Of a stretch of DNA of 64,000 nt, positions 51,581 through 60,577 are shown piece after piece; within the stretch, counting starts at the first letter, position 1, and each line of letters starts with the position of its first letter. Under the pieces are notes generated by a model, which was not told the origin of the DNA, did no database searches, and saw only the letters and a program-made list of their open reading frames with translations. Where the stretch lies: contig JARGEQ010000091.1 of assembly GCA_029211145.1 (NCBI GenBank), positions 119,951 through 183,950 of the forward strand, in the 5' to 3' direction. The position numbers were made by a program, and so were the translations under genes. The DNA comes from Marinimicrococcus flavescens. GTDB taxonomy: Bacteria > Pseudomonadota > Alphaproteobacteria > Geminicoccales > Geminicoccaceae.

Positions 51581-53116
51581 TCAGACCGCCACCTTCTCCG
51601 GCACCTCCCACGTCATGTCCGGATCGAGCGGCCACAGGGGCCGGGGCACGTTGCGGAACGGCACGCGTGCCAGCATGGGCGTCACCAGGCCCGGGCCGTC
51701 GATCTCGATGGTCCGGGCGTCGGGGAAGAGGTCGTCGAAGCCGGCGCGGAAGTGGCCGCGGGATTTGACGGCGATGCCGCGGACGGTCTTGAGGTCGATG
51801 CCGAGATGCTCGAAGGTCATGGGGTCGGCGCATTGCTGGCGGACCGAGACCACGACGATGTCGATGCGGCCGGCGAGGCGCAGGCGGGCGGTGGGGCCGT
51901 AGCTCACGGTGCGGCCGGCCATCATGCCGCGGCGGCCGACGAACGTTCCGTCGCTCAGCGCCATCACCTGGGCCTGGACCTCGAGCGGCTTCGAGCCGGG
52001 GTCGCTCTCCTCGCTGTTGAGGTGGGCCGTGAAGCGGGCGCCCTTGCCCAAGCGGTGCGCCTCGGCGGCGAGGGGGCGGTCGTAGTGGATGGCGAAGGCG
52101 ACGTTCCCGATGCCGGCCTCGAGGAAGGCCGCGAGCAGGTCGGTGGTGTTGCCGCGGGCACCGCCGCCGGGATTGTCGGCCACGTCGGCGAAGAGCAAAG
52201 CGGGCAGGGAAGGATCGGCGCAGGCCGCCTTCATCATGGCGACCGCCTCGGCGATGGGGGTGAGGTTCGCCTGGAAGCGCTCGCGGTCGGCCCAGATGCC
52301 GGCCGCCAGCTCGCGCGCCACGCGGTCGGCGGCCTGCTGGTCCCCGCGCGCGGTGACGGTGACGCTGATCCCGTTCTTGGGCGAGTCGGCGAGCGAGAAG
52401 TTGCCGCAGATCGAGACGTTCATGATGGGCCCGCCCACCGACTCCTGGCCTCGCCTGATGGCATCGGCATAGGGGCCGCGGGCGGTGAGCAGCGAGACCG
52501 AGGGCGGCAGGATCGGCAGCTTCACGAAGGCCTTTTTCGTCCTCGTGCCGGCCAGCAGCTCGCGCATCGCCGCCGCCGCCTCGACGCCGCGCTCGTACAT
52601 GTCGACATGCGGGTTGGTGAGGAAGGCGATGAGCATGTCGGTGGCCTCGACCATGCGGGGCCCGACATTGGCGTGGAGGTCGAGGGTGGCGATCACCTTC
52701 ACGTCCGGGCCTACCACCTCGCGCACCGCCGCGAACAGGGTGCCGTCGGGGTCGAAGTCGCCGGTGGCGGAGGCGGCGCCGTGCGCCTCGATATAGACGC
52801 CGTCGAGCGGCATGGCCGCCTCGAGCTCGCGGCGGATGCGCGCCACGTAGCGCTCGAAGAAGTCCTGGTCGGCGGGGCCGCTCGCCGAGGCCGAGGTGAT
52901 CACCAGCGGCACCGGGGTCCAGGGGCCGGCCCCGTCCATGGAAGCCGCGAAGCCGCACAGCCCGCCCGGATCACGGCTCCCTTCACCGCGAATGTCGGCG
53001 AGCAGCTCCTCGCCCTCCATCCACAGCTTCTCGCGGAACTCCTCCTCGGTCGCCACGGGTGCGAAGCCGTTGGTCTCGAGCATGAAGCCCATCAGGGCGA
53101 TGCGGGGGCCGGTCAC
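51581..53116 (-). CDS. M81-family (MlrC-like) metallopeptidase
   Basis: 511 residues, full length for M81. Seen: RIALMGFMLETNGFAPV at the N-terminus, VYIEAHGAASATGDFDPDG, IATLDLHANVGPRMVEATD with the metal-binding Asp/His, and the C-terminal RQQCADPMTFEHLGID and VKSRGHFRAGFDDLF. The family founder linearises microcystin, but most members occur beside TRAP or ABC importers and probably open cyclic amides or hydantoin-like compounds. GTG start behind AGGAG. Fourth gene of a TRAP operon, 26 bases after dctM. Confidence 0.88.
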   Translation of the reverse strand: MTGPRIALMGFMLETNGFAPVATEEEFREKLWMEGEELLADIRGEGSRDPGGLCGFAASMDGAGPWTPVPLVITSASASGPADQDFFERYVARIRRELEAAMPLDGVYIEAHGAASATGDFDPDGTLFAAVREVVGPDVKVIATLDLHANVGPRMVEATDMLIAFLTNPHVDMYERGVEAAAAMRELLAGTRTKKAFVKLPILPPSVSLLTARGPYADAIRRGQESVGGPIMNVSICGNFSLADSPKNGISVTVTARGDQQAADRVARELAAGIWADRERFQANLTPIAEAVAMMKAACADPSLPALLFADVADNPGGGARGNTTDLLAAFLEAGIGNVAFAIHYDRPLAAEAHRLGKGARFTAHLNSEESDPGSKPLEVQAQVMALSDGTFVGRRGMMAGRTVSYGPTARLRLAGRIDIVVVSVRQQCADPMTFEHLGIDLKTVRGIAVKSRGHFRAGFDDLFPDARTIEIDGPGLVTPMLARVPFRNVPRPLWPLDPDMTWEVPEKVAV

Positions 53117-53142
53117 GTCGGGGATGCTCCTTTGCGCGAGGG

Positions 53143-54441
53143 TCAGCGGACGATGTAGCCCAGCGCCTCGGGCAGCCAGAGGGCCAGGCCCGGGACGAGG
53201 ATCACGAGGAGAAGGGCGGCGGTCATGGAGAGGACCAGCCAGGCGGTCCAGCGCAGCGTCTCCTCCATACCCACGCCGGCGATGCGGGTGGTGACCATGA
53301 GGTTCACGGCCACCGGCGGGGTGAACTGGCCGATGGCGATGTTCATCGCCATGAGCACGCCGAACCACACCAGGTTCCACTCCATGGCGCTGGCGATGGG
53401 CATGAGCAGCGGCAGGGTGATGAGGTAGATGGAGATCCCGTCCAGCAGCATGCCGGCCACCAGCAGCACGGCCATGATGAGCAGGAGCAGGATGGCGGGG
53501 TTGTCGGTGGTGGCGAGCAGGGCGCCGGCGGCGCTGTCGAAGGCGCCGAGCGTGCTGCCGGCCCAAGCGAAGATGCCGGCCAGCGAGACGATGAACATGA
53601 TGACCGCCGAGACGGCGGCGGAATCGGCGAGGATCCGGTAGAGCTCCCCCAGGCCCAGCGTGCGGTAGAAGAACGTGCCCACCGCCATGCCGTAGACGGC
53701 GGCCACGGCGGCCGTCTCGGTGGGGGTGAAGATGCCCGTGCGCAGCCCGCCCAGGATCAGCACCGGGGCGAACAGGCCGGGCAGGGCCGCCTTGAAGGCC
53801 GGCCACAAGGGCGGCCGCACAGTGCCCTCGGCGGCGCCGAAGCCGCGCTTTTTCGAGATCAGCATGGTGGGCAGGACCAGCGCCAGGCCGGCCAGCAGGC
53901 CCGGCACGAGGCCGGCGGCGAAGAGGGCCCGCAGATCGATGCCCGGCACCAGCACGGCGTAGACGATGAGCGCGATCGAGGGCGGGATCAGGATGGCGGT
54001 GGAGGCGGAGGCTGCGATCACGCTGCCGGAGAAGGCGCGGGGATAGCCGGCGCGGGTCATGCTGGGGAGCATCACGGTCGCCACCGCGGCGGCGTCGGCA
54101 GGGCCCGAGCCCGACATGCCGCCCATCACCATGCACACCAGGATCGCCACCACGGCCAGCCCGCCGCGGCGCGGCCCCACCAGCGCCTGGGCGAAGGTCA
54201 CCAGCCGCTCGGCCACGCCCGAGCGCTCGAAGGCCATGCCGGTCAGCACGAAGAGCGGGATGGCGATCAGCGGGTATTTGGCGATGCCGTTATAGCTGTT
54301 GGTGCCGACCATCTGCAGGGCCATCTGGTCCAGCCCCAGCCAGATGCCGACGATCCCGCCCATCGCCAGGGCGATGGCGATCGGCGCGCCGATCACCAGC
54401 AGCATCGCGAAGACCAGCAGCATGGCGAGCTCGGCGCCCAT
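53143..54441 (-). CDS. dctM: TRAP transporter large permease (DctM)
   Basis: 432 residues, about 12 membrane helices. Typical segments: GAELAMLLVFAMLLVIGAP, PLFVLTGMAFERSGVAERL, MGGMSGSGPADAAAVATVM, ILIPPSIALIVYAV, and GQFTPPVAVNL. Sodium-coupled importer with DctP and DctQ. Its ATG overlaps the dctQ stop (TGATG). Confidence 0.94.
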   Translation of the reverse strand: MGAELAMLLVFAMLLVIGAPIAIALAMGGIVGIWLGLDQMALQMVGTNSYNGIAKYPLIAIPLFVLTGMAFERSGVAERLVTFAQALVGPRRGGLAVVAILVCMVMGGMSGSGPADAAAVATVMLPSMTRAGYPRAFSGSVIAASASTAILIPPSIALIVYAVLVPGIDLRALFAAGLVPGLLAGLALVLPTMLISKKRGFGAAEGTVRPPLWPAFKAALPGLFAPVLILGGLRTGIFTPTETAAVAAVYGMAVGTFFYRTLGLGELYRILADSAAVSAVIMFIVSLAGIFAWAGSTLGAFDSAAGALLATTDNPAILLLLIMAVLLVAGMLLDGISIYLITLPLLMPIASAMEWNLVWFGVLMAMNIAIGQFTPPVAVNLMVTTRIAGVGMEETLRWTAWLVLSMTAALLLVILVPGLALWLPEALGYIVR

Positions 54442-54935
54442 CAGCGGCGCCTCCGCAGGCCGCGCCAGGCGGCACCCCAGGCGCGCAGCAGGCACAAGGC
54501 CGCCAGCACCGGCAGCCACATGGTGTAGAGCCACTGGGGGTAGCCCAGGCCCGGCGAGGTCTCCTCGAACTCCCACTGGTCGAGGGCCAGCAGCGCGCCG
54601 TACCAGATCACCAGGCCCAGCACCGTGCTGGTCGCCGCCAGCGCCAGCAGCCGGCAAAGGAGGCGGCCGGCGGGCTTCAGGCGATTCTCGAGCACGGTGA
54701 TCCGCACATGGCCGTCGGTGGCGAAGGCGAGCGCCGCTCCGGCGAAGGTCATCACCACCAGCAAGAAGACGGAATATTCCTCGGTGAAGGCGAAGGAGAC
54801 GCTGGTGAGGTAGCGCACCAGCACGTTGGCGAAGCTGATGGCGCAAAGGAGCGCCATGGCGAGCGCCCCCAGCGCCTCCTCGAGGCGCAGCGGCACGCGC
54901 GGCCGCTCCGCCCCCCGCAAGGGCTCCCCGATCAC
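54441..54935 (-). CDS. dctQ: TRAP transporter small permease (DctQ)
   Basis: 164 residues, four membrane helices (LGALAMALLCAISFANVLV, EEYSVFLLVVMTFAGAALA, LALAATSTVLGLVIWYGALLA, LYTMWLPVLAALCLLRAW). GTG start at 54935; TFAGAALAFATDGHVRI is the usual DctQ signature region. Located 21 bases after dctP. Confidence 0.9.
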   Translation of the reverse strand: MIGEPLRGAERPRVPLRLEEALGALAMALLCAISFANVLVRYLTSVSFAFTEEYSVFLLVVMTFAGAALAFATDGHVRITVLENRLKPAGRLLCRLLALAATSTVLGLVIWYGALLALDQWEFEETSPGLGYPQWLYTMWLPVLAALCLLRAWGAAWRGLRRRR

Positions 54936-54956
54936 GGCAGGCTCAGCGTCGGCGCA

Positions 54957-55970
54957 TCACTTGCCGATCGCTTGCTCGGCCTTCTCGACCAGCTCCGCGC
55001 CGATCTTCTCTTTCCAGGCCTCGTAGACCGGCCGGGTCGCCGCCACGAACTTCGCCCGCTCCTCGGCCGTCGGCTCGACCACCTCCACGCCCAGCCCCCG
55101 GAGCTCCTCGAGATAGGCGGGATTCTCGCCGGTCAGCCCCTCGCGGGCGAGCTCGACGCCGTAGCGGCCGGCCTCGACCGCAGCCTCGCGGACGATCGCC
55201 TGGTCCTCGGGGGTGAAGGTCTCCCAGACCCGCTTGCTCACCGCCATGACCAGCGGATCGGCCACGTAGCGCCACATGGTCAGATGGGTCTGGCCCAGCG
55301 TGTAGAGCTTGGCCGCCCCGTAGATGGCCATCGGGTTCTCCTGCCCGTCCACGGCGCCGGTGCTCAGCGCCGGCTGGGCGTCGGCCCAGCTCATCTGGGT
55401 CGGGTTGGCGCCGAGCGCGGTGAAGGTATCGTTGTAGAGCGGCGAGCCCACCACGCGGATCTTGAGGCCCGCCAGATCCTCCGGCGTGCGCACCGGATGC
55501 TTCGAGTTGCTGAGCTCGCGAAAGCCGTTCTCGCTCCACGCCAGCGGCAGCACGCCCTTGGCGTCGATGGCCTCGAAGATCGCCTGGCCGACCTCGCCCT
55601 GGGTCAGCGCGTCGATGGCCTCGTAGTCGGGCATCAAGAAGGGCAGGGAGAAGAGGTTGAGCTCCTTGACCTGCGGCGACCAGTTGATGGTCGAGCCCAC
55701 CGCCATGTCGATGATGCCCTGGCGGATCGCCGTGAATTCCTTGGTCTGGTCGCCCTGGACGAGCTGGGCGCCGGGATAGACCTTCATCTTGATCCGGCCG
55801 TCGGTGCGCTCTTCCACCAGCTCCGCCCAGCGCTCCGCCGAGAGCCCCCAGGGGAACGGCTTTCCCACCACCGTCGAGACCTTGTACTCGCTCTTGTACT
55901 CCGCCGCGCTGGCAGCCAGCGCCACCATCGACAGCGCCGCCGCGGCGAGAAGCCCCTTGAACAACCGCAT
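54957..55970 (-). CDS. dctP: TRAP transporter solute-binding protein (DctP)
   Basis: 337 residues. Signal peptide MRLFKGLLAAAALSMVALAA with cleavage near ASA-AE. Mature protein of the DctP family: KVSTVVGKPFPWGLSAERWAELVEERT, the GAQLVQGDQTKEFTAIRQG segment, the carboxylate-binding arginine in LAGLKIRVVGSPLYNDTF, and WADAQPALSTGAVDGQENP. This class binds organic carboxylates; the neighbouring M81 enzyme suggests a cyclic or amide-containing substrate whose opening follows uptake (inference). Confidence 0.93.
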   Translation of the reverse strand: MRLFKGLLAAAALSMVALAASAAEYKSEYKVSTVVGKPFPWGLSAERWAELVEERTDGRIKMKVYPGAQLVQGDQTKEFTAIRQGIIDMAVGSTINWSPQVKELNLFSLPFLMPDYEAIDALTQGEVGQAIFEAIDAKGVLPLAWSENGFRELSNSKHPVRTPEDLAGLKIRVVGSPLYNDTFTALGANPTQMSWADAQPALSTGAVDGQENPMAIYGAAKLYTLGQTHLTMWRYVADPLVMAVSKRVWETFTPEDQAIVREAAVEAGRYGVELAREGLTGENPAYLEELRGLGVEVVEPTAEERAKFVAATRPVYEAWKEKIGAELVEKAEQAIGK

Positions 55971-56384
55971 CCGTCTTTCTCCCTGGACAATTCTTGGTGG
56001 CGCGCTTGCCATATGCCGGCGCCGCATGGCGGCGAGGATAGTGGCGAGCCCGGCGGGCCGCGTCAAAACCCGGCGCGGTATGGCTGACCGGCGAAATCCG
56101 CGAGGTCGGCTGCCGATCCGCCGGAAACGGGGCCAAAGGGTACGGCCGAATGGCCGATGCACGTTCGCGGCGGCGGCGTCGCCCACGGCGCTGCGCGCGG
56201 CCGGCTTCCTCCTTCCCTCGAGGATGCCCGCGCCGTCTGGCAGGCAGGATGCCGCTCACGCCAGGACTCCCGCATCGCCGCCAACCGGCAGAAGAAAGAG
56301 ACGAAAGCCGCGCGCAGCGCCCCTCGGAATCTCGTCCGCCCTTCGAGGTCCCGGCCCCCTTGTTCCAGCGGTCCGGGAAGCGCT
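55971..56384. other. 414-base gap upstream of dctP, no gene seen
   Basis: Contains the dctP promoter region (GGGAGAAAGACGG ribosome site at its end) and about 300 bases of GC-rich sequence with no convincing reading frame, tRNA or repeat. A 14-base string (GCCGCGCGCAGCGC, near 56310) also occurs at 51560 in the gap after the M81 gene; chance in GC-rich DNA is likely. Confidence 0.5.
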
Positions 56385-57590
56385 CTAGCCCAGCGCCTCG
56401 TCGAGCGCCGCGATCAGGCGGTCGACCTCGGCTGCCGTGTTGTAGTGCACCAGCGAGGCGCGCACGACGCCCTGCTGCTCGACAAGGCCCAGATTGCGGA
56501 TCAGGTCGCGCGCGTAGAAGTCGCCGAAGCGGATCGCCACCTCGTGGCGGTCGGCCACCTCGACGATGTCGGGGGAGCGGTGGTTGCGGACGGTGAAGCT
56601 GATGGTCGGCACCCGCAGCGCCCGGTCGGCCTCGCGCCGGCCGATGATCCGCACGTCGTTGCGCGCCCCGAGATAGTCCAGCAGCCGCGAGGAGAGGGCT
56701 TCCTCGTGGGCCGCGATTACCTCATCGGCATCGTCCGTCCCGTGATGGCGGGCGAGATCGGCCAGATAGCCGGGGATCGCCCCGCAGCCCCAGGCAAGCT
56801 CGTAGTTGATGTTGCCCGGCAGGAACTTGTAGGGCACCTGCTCGCGCCCGATGAAGCGGTGGTTCAGGCTCGGCAGCTCGCGCAGCCGCTCATGGCGCCC
56901 CCACAGCAGCGCCTGGTGCGGCCCGAAGGTCTTGTAGAGGCTGTAGACATAGTAGTCGCAGCCCAGCGCCTGGACGTCGATCCGGCCGTGCGGCGCGAAG
57001 GCGACCCCGTCGACCACCAGCTCCGCACCCGCCGCATGGACCCGCCGGGCGATCTCCGCCACCGGCATGATGGTGCCCAGGATGTTCGAGCAGTGGGTGA
57101 TGCAGACCAGCTTCGTGCGCTCCGTGAGCAGCCGGTCGAGGGCGTCGAGCTCCAGCTCGAGGCTTTCCGGGTCCACCCGCCATGTCCTGAGCACCGCGCC
57201 GTGACGTTGCGCCAGCGCCCGCCACGGGCCGATATTGGCCTCGTGGTCGACGTCGGTGACGAGGATCTCGTCGCCCTCGGCGATCTCCGGCGCCAGCGCC
57301 CGGGCGAGCTGCTGCAGGAGGAAGGTCGTCGAGGAGCCGACCACCACCTCGTCCGGCCGTGCCGCATTGATCATGCGGGCGAGCGCCGCAACGGCCTGGG
57401 CGACCTTCTCCCTGGCCTCGACGGACGCGGCGTAGGAGGCGCCGTGCTGTACCGGAACCTCGAGGAGGAAGTCGCGCACGCGCCCGGCCACGTCCGCCAG
57501 CACGTGGCTGCCGCCGGCATTGTCCATGAAGGCCCAGTCTGAGGAGAGGCCCGGGAAGCGGGCGCGCACGAAGTCGAGGTCTGGCTGCAT
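56385..57590 (-). CDS. Class V aminotransferase, cysteine-desulfurase-like
   Basis: 401 residues. PLP fold type I: MDNAGGSHVLADVAGRVRDFL, the D-H-E region TDVDHEANIGPWRALA, Asp-binding VVDGVAFAPHGRIDVQAL, and PLP lysine in YVYSLYKTFGPHQALLWG. This is the 'cysteine desulfurase-like, VC1184' group, which lacks the CsdA/IscS active-site loop; true desulfurase activity is doubtful. Last gene of the 56.4-62 kb operon, 25 bases after allA, so it may act on an amino compound from purine/ureide breakdown. Confidence 0.85.
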   Translation of the reverse strand: MQPDLDFVRARFPGLSSDWAFMDNAGGSHVLADVAGRVRDFLLEVPVQHGASYAASVEAREKVAQAVAALARMINAARPDEVVVGSSTTFLLQQLARALAPEIAEGDEILVTDVDHEANIGPWRALAQRHGAVLRTWRVDPESLELELDALDRLLTERTKLVCITHCSNILGTIMPVAEIARRVHAAGAELVVDGVAFAPHGRIDVQALGCDYYVYSLYKTFGPHQALLWGRHERLRELPSLNHRFIGREQVPYKFLPGNINYELAWGCGAIPGYLADLARHHGTDDADEVIAAHEEALSSRLLDYLGARNDVRIIGRREADRALRVPTISFTVRNHRSPDIVEVADRHEVAIRFGDFYARDLIRNLGLVEQQGVVRASLVHYNTAAEVDRLIAALDEALG

Positions 57591-57615
57591 GGAATGTTCC
57601 AGCGTTCGGAAGGTC

Positions 57616-58122
57616 TCAGACGAGCACGCGCAGGGGCGTGGCGAGATCGAAGGTCTCGGTATCGCGGCCGCCGCCCTGCTCCCACATCAGCATGGCAAAG
57701 TCGCTCTCCTGGTCGAGGGCGATCATCGGGCTGTGCCAGGTGCCTGCCAGATAGGTGACCCCCTGCCGTCCGGAGGGCAGGAACGCCCGGGCGCCGGCCG
57801 GATCGGGTGCTCCCCCGGGCAAGGCCGGAAGCACCACCACGAGGTAGCGCTGCGGCCCCATCGGCAGGAAGCTCTGGCTCGAGAAGGGGTGCCGCTCGAC
57901 CAGTGGCACGAAGAGCGGCGGCGGCTGCGCCGAGCAGCGATAGATCGCGAGGGCGGGCAGCGCGCTGCCGGTGGCATGGCCGAAGCGGGCCTGCTGGTCG
58001 AGGCGCCGCGCGGTGCCGGCATTGACCGGCAGGCCCGGTGCCGGCCCTGCCTCGATCACCGCGCCGAACGGGGCGAAGGCCTCGCTCGCGAGCGGCCTTG
58101 CCTGCAGCGATTCCTCGCTCAT
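57616..58122 (-). CDS. allA: Ureidoglycolate lyase
   Basis: 168 residues. It splits ureidoglycolate into glyoxylate and urea at the end of allantoin breakdown. Motifs: ARPLASEAFAPFGAVIE, HPFSSQSFLPMGPQRYLVVV and GVTYLAGTWHSPMIALD with the catalytic His region, and the ending of AllA. The ATG overlaps the permease stop (ATGA). No other allantoin genes (allB, allC) are in the window, so the substrate path begins elsewhere. Confidence 0.9.
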   Translation of the reverse strand: MSEESLQARPLASEAFAPFGAVIEAGPAPGLPVNAGTARRLDQQARFGHATGSALPALAIYRCSAQPPPLFVPLVERHPFSSQSFLPMGPQRYLVVVLPALPGGAPDPAGARAFLPSGRQGVTYLAGTWHSPMIALDQESDFAMLMWEQGGGRDTETFDLATPLRVLV

Positions 58123-58793
58123 GCTCCCTGTCCCGCGCCCATGCGGCGCTCGAGATAGCCCACCAGCCGCACCAGCGGCAGCAGGAAGGCGATATAGAGG
58201 ATGGCCGCGCCGATCAGCGGCGTCGGGTTGGCGGCCAGCGCCTGGGCCTGGGTCGCCTGCTTGAGGAGATCGGGCATCGCCACCACCGAGGCCAGCGCCG
58301 TGTCCTTGATGACGTTGATGCAGTTGCCGGTCATCGGCGGCACCACCAGCCGCATCGCCTGGGGCAGGACCACCAGCCGCATCATCGGCCACCAGTGGAG
58401 CCCCAGCGCCCGCGCCGCCTCGAACTGGCCGCGGCCGATCGCCTCGATGCCCGCGCGGAAGATCTCCGCGGCATAGGCGCAGGAGACCAGCGAGAGCGCG
58501 GTCGCGGCCGCCGCGAAGGGCGAGAGGCGGATGCCCACGAAGGGCAGGGCGTAATAGATGACGATCAGCAGGACGAGCAGCGGGATCGAGCGGAAGACGT
58601 CGATATAGGCGATCGCCACCGCCGCGAGCCAGCGCGGCGCGTAGAGCCGCCACAGGGCCACGCCCAGCCCCAGCGACATGCCGCAGAGAATGCTGGTGAA
58701 CCCCAGCAGCAGCGTGATCCACAGGCCCGAGAGCAGCAGCGGCCAGGTCTGGCGCAGCACCGCCGCATTGAAGAACGTGTCGATCAGGCTCAT
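58119..58793 (-). CDS. Polar amino acid-type ABC permease
   Basis: 224 residues, about five membrane helices. LLLSGLWITLLLGFTSILCG, the coupling motif EAARALGLHWWPMMRLVVLP followed by QAMRLVVPP, and IKDTALASVVAMPDLL are typical of HisM/GlnP permeases. Only one permease is present, so it likely works as a homodimer. No ATPase gene stands beside it. Confidence 0.9.
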   Translation of the reverse strand: MSLIDTFFNAAVLRQTWPLLLSGLWITLLLGFTSILCGMSLGLGVALWRLYAPRWLAAVAIAYIDVFRSIPLLVLLIVIYYALPFVGIRLSPFAAAATALSLVSCAYAAEIFRAGIEAIGRGQFEAARALGLHWWPMMRLVVLPQAMRLVVPPMTGNCINVIKDTALASVVAMPDLLKQATQAQALAANPTPLIGAAILYIAFLLPLVRLVGYLERRMGAGQGA

Positions 58794-58820
58794 GCCGACC
58801 TGTCTGGCGAGGGGCGGGCG

Positions 58821-59624
58821 TCACTTCGTCTTCGGCATCTCCGCCGGCTCGACGGTGCTGGTGCCCTTGTCCGGCGCGGCGCCGAACCATTTCTCGTGGA
58901 GCCGGGCCAGCCAGCCTTCCTTCTTGAGCTCGCCGATCACCTCGTCGACCTCTGCGGCGAGCTCGGCATCCTTGGCGAACATGATCGAGTATTTCTCGCC
59001 AGTGGGGATACGTTCGGCCACCTTCAGGTTGGGCTTGTCCCTGACATAATATTGCAGCGCCGGAATATCGCTGATGTAGCCGTCGATCCTGCCGGCGGCG
59101 AGGTCGAGCATCGCCGGGTTCAGCCCTTCGAAGCGGCGGATGTCGGCAAAGCCGTACTGATCCTTGTGCTGCGTGGCCCAGATGTCGCCGGTCGAGCCGG
59201 TGTCGACCGCCACCACCTTGCCCTCGAGGTCGGCGAGCCCGGCGATGCCGCTGTCGGCGCGGACGGTCAGCGACTGGTCGCTGTCATAGTAGGGCTGGGC
59301 GAAGGACACCGAGGCCAGCCGCTTCTCGGTGATGGTGATCGAGCTCACCGCCATGTCGATCCGGCCCGACTGCACCGCCGCGAACAGGCCCTGGAAGGGG
59401 ATGTTCTCGATCGCGACGGTCTTGCCCATGCGCCGGGCGATCTCCTTGACGAGATCGATCTCGAAGCCGACCAGCTCGCCCGAGGCGTCCTGGAACTCCC
59501 AGGGCACGTTGCCGATATTGGCCCCCGCCGTGAGATCTGCAGCCCGGGCGGCTCCGGCGGCAACGAGCAAGGCGGCGGCCGCGGTCGCCGCGAGCAGGCG
59601 CCGGGTGATCTGTTCCCTGATCAT
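58821..59624 (-). CDS. Family 3 amino acid-type ABC solute-binding protein
   Basis: 267 residues. Signal peptide (TRRLLAATAAAALLVAAGAA, cleavage near ARA-AD), then the PBP family 3 fold: WEFQDASGELVGFEIDLVKEIARRMG, QSGRIDMAVSSITITEKRL, and VAVDTGSTGDIWA. Binds amino acids, opines or ureide-like compounds. The ligand-contact region is not diagnostic. Pairs with the next permease gene (27 bases). Confidence 0.9.
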   Translation of the reverse strand: MIREQITRRLLAATAAAALLVAAGAARAADLTAGANIGNVPWEFQDASGELVGFEIDLVKEIARRMGKTVAIENIPFQGLFAAVQSGRIDMAVSSITITEKRLASVSFAQPYYDSDQSLTVRADSGIAGLADLEGKVVAVDTGSTGDIWATQHKDQYGFADIRRFEGLNPAMLDLAAGRIDGYISDIPALQYYVRDKPNLKVAERIPTGEKYSIMFAKDAELAAEVDEVIGELKKEGWLARLHEKWFGAAPDKGTSTVEPAEMPKTK

Positions 59625-59710
59625 CTTTTGTTTGCTCCCTGCGGACCGCGCAGGGCGCGGTTGCCGCGGGAGTGTAGGATAGGAGCTGACGGCTTGGGAA
59701 GGGGCGGCTC

Positions 59711-60493
59711 TCAGCCGCCGGCGATGCCGCGCGCCAGGGCCACCCGCTCGCGTCCGCCCGCGAGCACGAAGCTCATGTCGGAGCCCGCCAGCACCAGCCT
59801 GAAGCCCAGCGGCAGATAGCGCTCGAGAAGCGGCGCCGTGTAGATGCCGCCCAGCCCGGCGAGCTTGCCGGCCTTCTGTGCGGCCCCGATCACCCGCCGA
59901 TAGGCCTCCTCCATGCGCGGGTTCCCCAGATCGCCCGGGATGCCCATCTCCATGGCGAGATCGTTGGAGCCCACCAGCAGCATGTCCACGCCGTCCATCG
60001 CCGCGATGGCCGCGGCGTTCTCGACCGCCTTTGGCGATTCGATCATGGCGACGATCATCGTGTTGGCGTTGGTGGCGCGCATATGCTCCTCGGCCGGCAG
60101 CGAGCCGTAGCCGAGCTGCGGCAGGGCGCCGCCCATCGAGCGCCTGCCCACCGGCGCGAACTTGCAGCGCTCGATGATCGGGCGGATCTCCTCGGGACTG
60201 TCGACATGCGGCACGACGATGCCGCCGGCCCCGTTGTCGAGGATCCGCGAGGCGATGGTGGGCTCGTGGCCGGGCACGCGCACCAGCGAGAGCAGGCCGG
60301 CACCCTCCGCCGCCATGGCCATCTGCGCTGCCATGTCGGGATCCAGAGAGCAGTGCTCCATGTCGATGAAGAGCCAGTCGAAGCCGCAGGCCTTGGCCAC
60401 CTGCGCCACCTCGGTGGAGCGTGCGAGGCGCACGCCGAGGCCGAGAAAGGTCTCGCCCGCGCGCATCCGCGCATGCATGTCGGCTACGGTCAT
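59711..60493 (-). CDS. HpcH/HpaI-family aldolase
   Basis: 260 residues. Class II metal aldolase of 2-keto-3-deoxy acids. Seen: GFDWLFIDMEHCSLDP, GAGGIVVPHVDSPEEI, the metal Glu in MIVAMIESPKAVENA and Asp in LLVGSNDLAMEMGIPG. It cleaves or forms hydroxy-keto acids to pyruvate plus an aldehyde; the neighbouring aldehyde dehydrogenase could oxidise the aldehyde. Other aldol donors are possible. Confidence 0.88.
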   Translation of the reverse strand: MTVADMHARMRAGETFLGLGVRLARSTEVAQVAKACGFDWLFIDMEHCSLDPDMAAQMAMAAEGAGLLSLVRVPGHEPTIASRILDNGAGGIVVPHVDSPEEIRPIIERCKFAPVGRRSMGGALPQLGYGSLPAEEHMRATNANTMIVAMIESPKAVENAAAIAAMDGVDMLLVGSNDLAMEMGIPGDLGNPRMEEAYRRVIGAAQKAGKLAGLGGIYTAPLLERYLPLGFRLVLAGSDMSFVLAGGRERVALARGIAGG

Positions 60494-60539
60494 TGCCGGG
60501 TCTTTTCCCTGATCGCTTTTTGCCGGGGCCGGGTAGCGG

Positions 60540-60566
60540 CGGCGGGCGGGGAGATCCCGCCCGCCG
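60540..60566 (-). other. Intercistronic hairpin between the aldehyde dehydrogenase and the aldolase
   Basis: Perfect 11-bp stem CGGCGGGCGGG (60540-60550) and CCCGCCCGCCG (60556-60566) with a 5-base loop in the 84-base gap. No T run follows on the minus strand, so attenuation or mRNA protection is more likely than full termination. Confidence 0.5.
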
Positions 60567-60577
60567 TCATGCCTGGA

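Noticed and set aside
56300..56330. 14-base string shared with 51560 as a mobile or attachment site
   Set aside because: Too short and too GC-rich to distinguish from chance, and the surrounding bases differ.
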